64,000 bases of DNA from Hymenoscyphus infarciens (taxonomy: Eukaryota; Ascomycota; Leotiomycetes; Helotiales; Helotiaceae), in assembly GCA_001414345.1 (NCBI GenBank), contig LLCB01000261.1:45454-109453 (forward strand). Reading direction: 5' to 3'. A model generated the notes under the pieces. The model made no database searches. It worked only from the letters and a program-made list of their open reading frames with translations, and had not been told where the DNA came from. Shown piece by piece: positions 48,064 through 59,658 of this stretch (within the stretch, counting starts at the first letter, position 1; each line of letters begins with the position of its first letter). The translations under genes were made by a program, and so were the position numbers.

Positions 48064-49803
48064 TTAATTATAGGTGGGTTGACATACGTTGCAGCGATGC
48101 ATTCCAGCAGCAGGCATTTGATGAAGATTGGTCGAGCCGCAGTATCGACATGTCAAGACCATTCTGCTGGATGTCAATGGGCCTGCCACCGGGTTTGAAA
48201 ATGTCAAAACGGCTTCTTTTTTGTTGGCCTCCTGTCGCTTCTTTGTGACGCAGTGTGGTCGATAGTATTTGCAATATTATACCACTATAATATATTGTTA
48301 GAAACCCACTTTAATACGTACTATTTATACTATTTAAATACTACGATATCTAATAATATTATCCTTTATATTGTTAGTATTTTAATCGATATTATGATAA
48401 TATCGTGGTATTGCTAAGCCTAAATATTTAAGCTTTTTACCCTAGATTTTAACTCTACTTCTTTTTAGCCTTATCTTTTAAAACTATATAGTATAACATA
48501 TAGTATAGAAAATATAGTGTTAAATAGCTAGAATTATAGATCTATTTAAATAGAGTATTTTAAAAAAAAGAATTATATAAATAGCTCTTAAACTAACCTA
48601 AGTAATATAAAGTGATAAATGTAGCCTATGCGAGATAAATTTCTAGATATAATTCTATTAACACTAAGTACTAATTCGACGATAATAACATTAGATTAAT
48701 AGCTAGAATATAATAAACTAGTATATTAAATTCTACTAAGTTTTACCCTTTAATTATAGGTAATTATTAACTAAATCGATAAATAAAAATTATTTTAGTC
48801 TAATAAGTAAGTAATAAAAGAGTATATAGAAAAAGTGTAAATAGCCTCATTTTAAGAAAAAGTGGGTTTTAGCGCTTACGAGTTATTAAAAGATATACCG
48901 TATGATATCACGATATTACGATAGTATTATAGCGTATTTGGATACGTACTACTAGGATATTATAATAATATATTAATCTAAAATACTGTAGTATTTTATT
49001 ACGATAATACTATCGACCACACTGTTGTGACGTATTTAATAATATCCAAACCCACGTCTCTATTTTGCTTCAACAGCTCTTGGAAATCGAGATTCTTAGG
49101 ATGAACCTTTTCGCCATTTTTAACGATAACTAGGTCGCTCATCTTGTCGACTACCATGGCGTTGACGACTACCTCCATGGCGATATCTTTGAGTTCACGA
49201 TCGGTATCTGGGAGCTCTGAGGTGTAGAGTAAACCGAGACTAGCGGCGAAGTCTGGGACATTGAATATAAGACTCGAGGCAGCGAGAAGCTTGTATTTCT
49301 CTGCTACACAAGTCTTGAGGTCCATAACACCGTATTTTTCGGCGAGGAGATAGACCTTGACGTTGATCGCGAATCTTCCGTATGCGAGTTTTTCCTCATC
49401 AGAGGCTACGGAACGTGGTGGTTTTGTGAGAGGAATCTCGTTATAGTCCTTGGTATAAAGAAACTCGAGCATGAGCTTGACGATTTCTGGATCATCGTCC
49501 TCGAGTTTGATGACTCTCTCTTACGCTTCCTGTTTTTGCTGTCAGGTAATGAAATGGTGGAAGGGGAAAGAAGTAGTTATTTATCTTGAAATTACCTCCC
49601 AGGGCTTTCTTGAAATAGTCTGACGAGTTGTAGACAACAACACGGTGGGCTTTGATGCTTTGACCACCACACTTGATAGTCATATCGGTAAACTGATCAG
49701 ACTGAAGTATACTACTCTGCTGTTGAAATACAAGACTAATGAGAATCGTGAGAGATAGTACCTACCTAGCATTCAGCTTCTTGATAGAATCTTGGTTTGC
49801 CAT
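48064..49803 (-). pseudogene. BTB/POZ-domain gene with zinc-ribbon C-terminus, split by a hAT-type insertion
   Basis: A paralogue of the intact BTB gene with the same exon plan. Exon 1 is 49803-49766 and exon 2 is 49711-49585 (127 nt, exactly the length of exon 2 in the paralogue, with FTDMTIKCGGQSIKAHR). Exon 3 starts at 49529 and runs through LMLEFLYTKDYNEIPL and TDRELKDIAMEVV. Three lesions are visible. The donor after exon 2 reads AT instead of GT (49584-49583). Codon 3 of exon 3 is TAA (49523-49521), one C-to-T from CAA. A 774-bp hAT-type element interrupts the frame after residues KYVT. Beyond the element the frame resumes exactly at one target-site copy and ends with a CxxC...CxxC ribbon (TCRYCGSTNLHQ, MHRCNVCQPTYN) and stop at 48064. 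The paralogue has a prion-like tail instead of the ribbon. Confidence 0.82.
48251..49024. mobile_element. hAT-type element (hAT-5) inserted in the BTB pseudogene
   Basis: 774 bp with perfect 19-bp inverted ends (CAGTGTGGTCGATAGTATT and its complement, 48251-48269 and 49006-49024). It is flanked by an exact 8-bp duplication, TTGTGACG, at 48243-48250 and 49025-49032. No ORF; strongly AT-shifted interior. Confidence 0.9.
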
Positions 49804-49820
49804 TTTTGCCAGTATTATTA

Positions 49821-50255
49821 GGGCCTGTTTAGCTCGTGCATAGCTAGGATACGCACTACTAAAAAACATAAGATAATATAAATCTATGTACACTAATTCT
49901 ATATATACACCAGTGTTTAGTATATATATTTAAAAGTGATATAAATCCCTTGTTTAACCTTATATATCTTAGTATATATATAAATAAGATATATACTACT
50001 AAAAAAAGATTTAGACCTCTAGAGATGTAAATCTTTAAAAGTTCGTATATATCTCTTCTTATCTACTGGTTTTATAGTACTACTAACTTAAAATATATAA
50101 GTATATACTAATATATATACTACGAGCTAAACGATTACTTAATTTATTAAGAAATAAGTGATAATATATACTAACTTATATAAGGTTACTATTTAGAACA
50201 TCTCGTTAAATATCTATATATATATTTCAATAATTTATACGAGCTAAACAGGTCC
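49821..50255. mobile_element. Harbinger/Tourist-like MITE, copy 3
   Basis: 435 bp with inverted ends GGGCCTGTTTAGCTCGTG and TACGAGCTAAACAGGTCC, flanked by TTA on both sides (49818-49820 and 50256-50258). It is the least RIP-mutated of the three copies at its termini. It lies 18 bp upstream of the ATG of the BTB pseudogene (minus strand), that is, in its 5' leader. Confidence 0.85.
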
Positions 50256-50810
50256 TTAGTAGTATTATTATAGTAAAATACTATATTATTTCAAATAAAT
50301 ATATTAATAGAATATTATAATAGTATTAATTTATTTTTAAAGCTAATATTATTACTATACTATACTACTTCTTTAATATTATAATAGTATTAATTATATA
50401 CTATTTTTTCTCTTATATACTAAAACCTAAAAATAAAGATATTTCTACTTTCTATATATACTCTCTTATTACTTTATAACTATTTAAAAATAAGACTAGA
50501 AACTATGAAACTAATTAGTAGACGATTTTTATTATATATTAAATAATTCAAACTAAGTATAATAGACTATTTTATAACAAAGTAGTAGTATAATTAATTA
50601 TATAATAAAAAGTCAACTTTTAGTATATAAATTATTAGCTAGTATATTATTTCTATACTTTAAGACACGAGTCCTAGTATATCGTATCTTTGTTTTATTA
50701 ATATAACGTTATTAGTACTATATATTAGACGTTATTAAAAGCTAAATTAAATATCTAGAGTATAATAGCTTAAACTATAATTAAGATCTTTGTTTTTATC
50801 TTATTATTAG

Positions 50811-50981
50811 TATTAGTATAACTTATGGTTATAAAAGCGATGTAAAAAGAGTTATATTATCGTTCGTATATACCGAGTAAAGCTAGCTACGATGCCTACT
50901 TAAGTAGCTCTTAAGCGAGAAGCACGTATACCTACGTATACTAATCTAAATCGCTATTTACTCTTTAAATATATACTAACA
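50811..50981. repeat. Left LTR, 171 bp
   Basis: Paired with 56822-56992; differs by scattered transitions. Confidence 0.88.
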
Positions 50982-53900
50982 CTAGCACTTCTTCAAAACG
51001 ACAGAAGTTACTTAAAACTATTAAAAATCACATATCTAAGCTAACTAATTAGAGCTCTCTATTCTCTATCCTCGACTAATAAGAAGGCTCTATTTCAGTC
51101 TCTTATTTCGTTCCACCTATTCTATAAGATTAATATCTAGCTTATTAGTATTAATCAACTTTTATAAAGCATTATAGTAACCCTTTTTAGTTATAACATC
51201 TATAGAATTACTCTTACTATTAATCTATTTAATCTTATTAATCTCTCTTAATTTATACACTTCCTATAGATATATAACGTTAATTATTAGTTGCTTCTCC
51301 TTAGTCGTATCTAATTTAGCTATATATTCGTAAATAGACTTTGAATTAGTATATACTATAAGTAGCACCTTAAATCCTAAGATACTTTTAAAAGTCGATT
51401 TTATCAAAGCTATAACGTTAAATCTAGAGCTTATTATATATAATTCTAATACTAAAACACTATAAGTAACTCTCTTATATTTAGTAGAAGACTAATATAA
51501 GATATTAGTATTATTATCTTTATCTATAAGAGTAATAATATAACCGATTTATAATAATAAGTTCTTATTATTAGTAAATAATCTATTAGTAAAAGTATAT
51601 AACTTTAAAAAAGATTTATCTAAATTTAAGTCCTCTTAAGAGATTATTAATTTACTATTAAATTCGCTTATTAAAAAGTAAAATATTACTATCTTAAGAA
51701 TCAATAGTTTAAGTAATATATAATAAGTTAAAAGCGGCTTTAAGCTAGGATACTATAGCTAAGTATACCCCTCTAGTATATTATATAATATATTAATCTT
51801 TAGTATCTACTATATATAATATCTCTTTTATATTAGATATCTTAGATAGAGCCTTTTATACTAAATCCAAGTGTTTTATATAATTCTAAGTAAGAGATAT
51901 AAAGCTATTATAATACTTAGTAATTAGCCCTCTATTAAATTTAATTAGATAGTTAATAGTAAGCTCTTCTCTCTCCTTAGATATAAATCTAGCTTTATTA
52001 ATAATAAGCTCTTCTTTATTAGTAAAAGCGTTATTAACAAGTATAAGAGTATTATTAGTTTAAAAGCCTACTATACTAAAAGAGGTATCTAACTTTACTT
52101 ACTTATTATACTAGTATAATTTAGTATATAAAAGACAGAGGTTAAAAGTTAACTATTCTATTATAAGCCTTATAATATAGTATTTATAGTATATTATAAA
52201 CTAGTAATTACTAGCTTCTAAAATACTAAATAGTAGTCTAATCATCTTAAAGAATATATCTTCTTATTAGAGATAACCTTTAAAAGAGTATATAAAGAAT
52301 TTCTAATTTAAGTTAGTTAATAATTATATATACACTTATATAATATCTTAAATAAATACTTATAAGTCTAGAAGTATTATAATAAGTATAAGAATTATTC
52401 TCTAGCTTACTCTCTAAATAGTAGGCGCCTAGGTAAGTACTAGTAACTTCCTAGTATTATTATATACTTAGATAACTAATCTTAACTTTATAAAAGTAAG
52501 TACTATACTCTTAAATTTAATATTATCTATAAAGCATAATCTAAATATTCTAGTATTAAGAGATAACTCCTTCTAAGTAATAATCTTAAGAACACCTTAA
52601 TTAGTTAATCTATTAATCTCCTTTTATTATAATTTAATATATACTATACTATTATTAGCTATAAATACTTTAACGTTATAAGGTTTACTTAAATTAGTAA
52701 GAAAAGTTCTAATATCTTTAAGAGTAATATAGTTAAAATCGTTTATAAAAGTATCTAACTATTAGAATAATACTTTAAAAGACCTATTTAAAAGTCTTAG
52801 ATACTTTTAGAGCTATCTACGTCTACGCTTCTAAAGAGGTTCTAGTATAGTTTCTAAAATATTAGTATTTTAGCAGATTTATAACTATCAAAGTTAGTAT
52901 TAAGAAGAAGGTAAATGTTATTTAATATCTTACCTACTCTATTACTTAAAAGTTCCTCCTTTTTTATAAGGTTATAGTATTATTTTAAATAGTACTATAC
53001 TAGAAACTTCCTTAGTCACTAGTACTATTCTAGAAGTTTTAAAAGTTTTAACAAAGTATAGCTTTATAACTATAGATTAAAACTTTATAAGACTACTTAG
53101 TAGTACTATAATATAGTCTTTATTCTTAATTCCTTAAAAGATAAAAGGTCTTATCTAAGACTTTATATACTCTCTTTATACTAAAACGTCTAAATTTAAG
53201 AGTAAGTTCTTAACTTAGTTAATTAGTTCGTTTTATATATTAAAAGCTTCTTTAACTTAATAAGATATAATCTACTTTTATACTTCTTAAGTAGCCTTCT
53301 TATAGGTCTTAGACCTTATAGAAATTAGTTATAAAGGTACGTTATTTATAGTTATTTAAGTATATACTCTATATACTAATAGAGTAAGAACTAGTCTATT
53401 TAAGCCTACTATATTATTAATTACTTTAAAGGCTATTTAAAGTACTAAACTTTAGAAAAGATAAGGCTCTTATTTATATATAATATTATATACCCGTTAA
53501 ATCGGTTTATAGTATTATTCTACTATACTAATTAAATTATATACCTTAACTAGTATAGTTTTTATTATAGTACTTATTTTAGTAGTAGAGTATATAAAGT
53601 CTTTTTTAATAAAGTTTATTCTAGTATTTATAATAATATAGTTAAGAGGTCTAAGATATATATTAATCTAATATCTTTAAAAGACCTTCTATATAGTTAT
53701 TACTTTTATATCTAGTAAAAAGTTACTTACTTAATACCTTATTACTTTATCTATATAGTATAAGACTACCTACTTATTAAAGAAGAAAGTATTAATTAAA
53801 ATACTATAATTAAATTTAAGATTATTATAAAGAGTAAACTTAAACTAGCTTAGAAAACTTCTATACTTTTAATAGTATTTATAGAATTTAGTAAGATGTT

Positions 53901-56821
53901 AAAGGATATCTTAGTTAATATAATACCTAGTTCTTTCTAGTATACGTTATAATCTTAGTACTAATAAGTAGCTAAATCACTTATAAAGTCTTTAAATATT
54001 AATATCTATAAGAAAGGTTAAGTACTCCTATATAAAGTTATATATAGCTTTATCTTAGAGTAGAAAAGGGTATCTAAATCGTTATATAATAGAGAACCTC
54101 TTAACTTCTATCCCTTTCTTATTCTCTTAGATAAGTATGTTTTAAAGATTATTTAAAGTAATATTTAAGTTATCTATATTATTAATATAAAGGAAAAAAG
54201 AGGTATTAGATTATACTATATAGAATTTAGCTTTTCTAATTAGTATATTAATTATTATTAATCTTAAAAATAGAGTATATCTCTTACTAAACTAGATATT
54301 AAATTAACTCTTTATATCTTTATTAATTAAGACGCTTTTAATAAGTCTAATATATATAAGATATTAGTTATATCTTATACTTAACTTTTAAGCTACTCTA
54401 ATATTAATTATTATACTAAAGAAGTTCTCTTTTATATATCTTTTAGCTATTATTATAAACACTTATTTTATAAATTTATATATAATATTAGAAGTATTAT
54501 TTAAGTTATTTAGGTTTTATAAGATATAATCATTAATAGTATATCTTTATACTAAACTTATTAAATTTATAGTAAGTTATTTAGTATTTAAATCGTTGAT
54601 AAATCCTATAAAAGTAATATTATAATAGATAACTTCTTTATTTAAACTAATATCTAATAAGTAACTATCTTCTTTTAATAGAGTAATAGTATAAAGTATT
54701 TCTAATATCTCTTCCTTTTAGGTACCTTAAGTATATACTATATTTATATTATATACCTTTCTAGTATACTTATCTTATTTACCTTTAAAGTATCTAGAAT
54801 TCTTATTAGTCTATTTAGTAAAGTAATAGTCTTACTCTTCTTAACTATAATCTTAAGATAAATAGTTATCTTTTCTATATATATAATATATCCTCTTCTT
54901 TTTATATTAATCTATATTACTAAATTTGTTTATACTATATTATCTGCTCTTATAGAAGTACCTCTTAGTTATTATAGTTTTGTTTATAACTATCTTTAAA
55001 TAGACTTTTATATAGAATCAGATTAAACTTTATAAGAGAGTAATAGTATTAGAAATTAAAAGGTCTTAAGATAAGGTTAATATTATAATAGTATAATCTA
55101 GAACCTTTTTATATACTAAAATTAGCTTATTTAAAAACTAACTATTAGTATGAAAATCAGTAGAGAGGGAAAATCTTAGTAAATTAAGTCTTAATAATAT
55201 ATTCTTAAAAGAGCTTAATATTAATACTCTAGATACTTATATTATTTTTTATAAATTAATATTATTCTACTTAGATAATTAGCCTCTTTTATAAAGTTTA
55301 TTTTTAAAGTATTATTATATAAATATAGATAAAACTTTAAAAGATTAATTAATATTTTTATTAAAAAGTATAGTATAGAAGTAATTTAAAGTATTACCTT
55401 TTAGTATAAGAGAGAAGGTAAGAGAGTAAATTGCTAGTAATACCTTACTTCTCTTATATATATTCTTAAATATTATAACTTTAATTATAAAATTGTCTTC
55501 TTTTCTACTATACTTTTAATTGTTCTTATATACTTTTATAAGAGTACTTAATATATAAGAGTAGTCTTAACTCTTTTAAGAATTTTATAAAGTTAACTCT
55601 AGTTTAAAATATACTATATTTATTTATACTAGTAGTCTTCTACTAGGATTATTCTATTACTAATTATATTCTAGATACTTAGAGGTATTATTAAAATCGT
55701 TGCTACTAGTATCTTTACTAAATTAATAGGATATAAAGAAGGAGGTCTAGTTGTCTTTTAATAGACTTAAAGGTTAGATTAAAGGTTATACTAGATTGCT
55801 TAAGTCTTTTCTTTTAGTTAGTAGAATTAAAGTCGTTGAAGGTATTAGTTATTATATTAGTTATTATTGTTATTATTATATAGTAGATGCTTATAAAGCT
55901 TTGTCTCTAGTCTTTGTCTTAGATTAGGTGTTTTAAGTAATATTTTCAGCTAGAGGTTACTATTGTTATTATAGTTATTATTATTATAGCTTTTATTATC
56001 TTTTAACGTGTTCTACTATATATTTATAATAGGATCTAAAGACTCTACTACTAGTATCTCCTTCTAATATTATAGCTTTTAATTCTTTGTCTAACTACTT
56101 AGTTTAGTTAACCTTAGTAGCGGTGTTATATAGTATCTAAGATATAAGTATTTTATACCTATTTGTCTTAACCTATATACCTCTTCTTTAAAGCGTCTAT
56201 TATAACTTAGTATTTATAGATTAGTAGATCTTAGTAAATTTATCTTAATTCTATTCTTTGAAGTCTACTTAAAATTCGTCTTAAAGAAGAAGGTCTTTGT
56301 TCTCTTCTTTAGTATACTCTTCTTCTTATTTAGTAGTAAAAATCGTCTCTTCTATCTATATTAACTTTAGCTTTAGTACTAGCTTTAGAGCTTATTTTAG
56401 TACTAAAGTTAAAGCTTCTAAAGTTATTAGAATCGGTGTTAGTGTGTCTATTATATTATAGATGTTATAGATATTATAGATAAATTTAGATATTATTAAA
56501 AGTCTGTTTATACTTTACTTAGTAGGTAAAAGAGAATTTAGGTTTTAGGTAAATAAGTGTCTTAAAGAGTATAAATTATCTTAAAAGATAATAGAAGGTT
56601 AGAGAAGTTATTAGAATAATATTAGAAGATTAGTATTAGTAATTAGTACTTCCTATATTAAGAAGCGTTTATAGTATATTATTATAAATTTAAATAGTAG
56701 AAGGAACTACGATCTATAAAGGGGAGTCTACTAGTGATATCGAGTTTACTTTTATATAAGTATACTTATAGTAGAAATATATAAAGTAACTAAGTATCTA
56801 ATCTATACGTCTACTAATTAG

Positions 56822-56992
56822 TGTTAGTATAACTTATAGTTATAAAAGCGATGTAAAAAGAGTTATATTATCGTTTATATATACTAAGTAAAGCTAGCTA
56901 CGATGCTTACTTAAGTAGCTCTTAAGCGAGAAGCACGTGTATCTACGTATACTAATCTAAATCGCTATTTATCTCTTAAATATATACCGACA
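56822..56992. repeat. Right LTR, 171 bp
   Basis: TGTTAG...CCGACA, same length as the left LTR, followed by the ATTAG target duplication. Confidence 0.88.
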
Positions 56993-57640
56993 ATTAGAAA
57001 ATTCTATTTTAGAGCTTTCTTTTAAGTCTATATATATATAAATTAGTTATAAATTATATACGTAGAGATTTATTTAAATAAATATAAATCTTTTATAAAA
57101 ATATATATAAATATTTACTAGAGTAATAATAAAACTAAAACTTTTTATTATTAATTTAGTTACTCTTTCTACTAAATTAAAAGGTAAAATTTAATAGATT
57201 TAAGAAACTAGTTTATATTATTATAGCTCTTAAATTAATATTATTACTACTAGATTTCTTTATAGTATTAGTAAGTTTAATATCTTATATAAGCTACTTT
57301 TATTAATATAATATAAGCTATTAATATATTTATAATTTTTTTAAAATACTCTATTTAATTCGATCTATAAATCCAGCTATTTAGATATATACTTTTCACG
57401 TTATATATTATATTATCTAAGTCTAAAGTATAAGACTAAAAATAAGAAGAGTTAAAATATAAGAGAAAAAGCTTAAATCTACTAGACTTAGTAATACTAT
57501 AGTATTTATTATAATATTAATTAAAACACTAATAATATTAATAGTAATATAATTTAATATTATTAGAATTATATAGTATAAATAGTATAGATATTAAACG
57601 CTATTTTCAACGATATATCGTAGTAGTATGATATTTCAGA

Positions 57641-59658
57641 TACTACTAGTAACACTAGAGTAAGCTACCGCTACTATCCCTTCCTAGTCGTTGGCGCAGG
57701 CGATTTTCAGCACTGTCACATTCTTTTTGCCAGGAACAGAGGTACAAAAGTTCAGGTGTTCGGGTAGGGTTCCATTCCAAGATTCTCCATCTCAAGCACT
57801 TCTTAGTCTCTGAACTCGTTAGTTTTTCGTTTTTCTCTCTTGCGTCGTCTTAGCCTTTTTAGGTCGTTCTTTCCATGATGACTTAACCTCCACTCGCGAG
57901 GCCCTTCGCTCTTACCTTGATCTTCCAAGTGCAAGGACAAGAAAGCGAAAGAGAAGACACGGCTTCCAGGGTCCCGTCTATTCCCGCCTTTTCGACTCCT
58001 CGCTTAGACCCTATGTCGTTCCTTCCACCTTACTCGACACCTCAAACAGAGTGAGAAGATAGGAATATGAGGTACGGCCCTCTGAGTACAGCATCGCACT
58101 CGAGCTTACCTACCATCCCCCCCTGACTTCGGGTTTATCACGTCACCCATTCCAAATCCAATTGTAAGTCGGACTCGTTCTTCCCCTCTTACTTACCTGA
58201 AACCTGCCCTCTTAACTCCCATCCATCACGGTCCGTTATGCGATGAAGCTTAAGAAGAGAAAGCCCTCCTCTCTCATTCTGTTTTTTTTGCCCATGTACT
58301 TCCTTCTATTCTCTTACTTGACGTCCTCCCAAGACTTGGGACTCGAGGTATCTCACTCGGTCCCAAGGTCGAGATTTTAATTTTACTTTTACTTCACCAG
58401 CGACCCAATGTAACGAGAGAGGAAAAATGAGAAGAGAGAGAGTGCGACTAGGATTTACTAAAATAAGCTTAAAAAGACTTAGTATATAATTTCTCTACTA
58501 CTTAGTTTATAAAACTTTATGTAGTTTTGCCTACTAAAACTAGTAGTTTACTTACTTTTCTTGAAACTAAGTAAAAAAATTAAAAAACTAACTAACTAGC
58601 TACTTAGTTCTATTAGTTCTAGAGGACTATACTAATCCTCTATACTGCTCACTTCCAATCTAGAGTTCGAAGGAGAAGGGAGTCACCAATCCCGCCAGTC
58701 AAGCCAACCTAGTAAATTAGCCTATACCAATACTTTAAGAAGATAGATAGCTAGCCTAACTCTTATCACTCAACCTTTAGACTAATGTCGCTCTCTCTCT
58801 TGTACCTCTCTTTTACTACTAATCACTAGGTAAGGTAGGTATGACAAGTTCGCGAGGGAGGTACGACGCACTCCACTTTCCTCCCCTCTTCTTCCCATTC
58901 TCAATTCCACAATTCCCACCTCTGATCTCCCCTCGCACCTTCCCCATTTCCTAGAGCCATAATTCAAGAGAAAGGTTTAAAAGAAGAGGGACTAACGCCC
59001 TACTTTCAATCTAGGCCGCGAATTAAGATATCGATCCCGTGATCCGGGATGTACCTTTCATCTTCCCTCCAGATGTGAAAGTTTTTCGATTCAAGAAGAG
59101 AAAGTTCTGTCTCTGTCTCTATTCTCCACCCACTCCTCTCTCCGACTCACCCATTCCCCTCGCCACTACCCAAAACATGTATCCCAAAGTTAGCTCCAGC
59201 GCAACCCATAATCTCCACACAAACACCAATACTACGCTAAATCTATCCTCACATCACAAGTCTAGGATAAGGAAAGAAAAAAAGTAGACAAGAAGTATAT
59301 ACAATTTTTTATTATAGTGATAAATGTTCGTTAAATCATACTCTAATGTAAGAATACACGAAGAAGGTAAGCTATTTTTCCCTCTTTTTGGGGGGATTTC
59401 ATCATTCATATGGTATATATACCACTCACTTGGAGAAATCAACCGAAGCCGTCTCTCGAATCAAGGGGCTTGTTAGTCCACCTTTGATTTTGAGGACGGG
59501 GGTACTATCATCCCATCGTAGAGGCAGTCTCCTCTGCCACTTCCTCTTCGTTGGGCCCAAATACCTGCCACCGACGGCGAGTATTTCTGGCCTCCACAGA
59601 AAATCAGCTTTTAGTTAAGAAAGAAATTTGCAAAACAAGTCTGCAAACACAACCTGCC
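57641..59658. other. 2-kb gene-free, pyrimidine-rich segment
   Basis: Ordinary GC content except for an AT-rich patch at 58.45-58.65 kb. CT-rich on the plus strand, no frame with coding features. It may be an old unique spacer or a repeat I cannot classify. Confidence 0.4.

Larger units (their letters stand above)
50811..56992. mobile_element. RIP-degraded LTR retrotransposon, 6182 bp
   Basis: Two 171-bp direct repeats, 50811-50981 and 56822-56992, share AGCTAGCTACGATGC, CTTAAGCGAGAAGCACGT and CTAATCTAAATCGCTATTTA. The right copy starts TG and ends CA; the left copy starts TA, consistent with G-to-A mutation. A perfect 5-bp target duplication, ATTAG, flanks the element (50806-50810 and 56993-56997). 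The length suits a Copia- or Gypsy-type element. Every reading frame is destroyed. A purine stretch beside the left repeat on the minus strand hints at minus orientation, but the superfamily cannot be settled by eye. Confidence 0.88.
49804..57640. other. 7.8-kb AT-rich RIP block
   Basis: AT-rich, TpA-rich and ORF-free, made of the Harbinger-like MITE, a short undetermined segment, the LTR retrotransposon at 50811-56992 and about 650 bp of further AT-rich sequence. Confidence 0.8.

Noticed and set aside
26138..57640. Looked for CRISPR arrays, tRNA and rRNA genes
   Set aside because: No regular repeat-spacer array, no cloverleaf I could fold by eye and no rRNA core motif were seen. CRISPR is not expected in a fungal nuclear genome.
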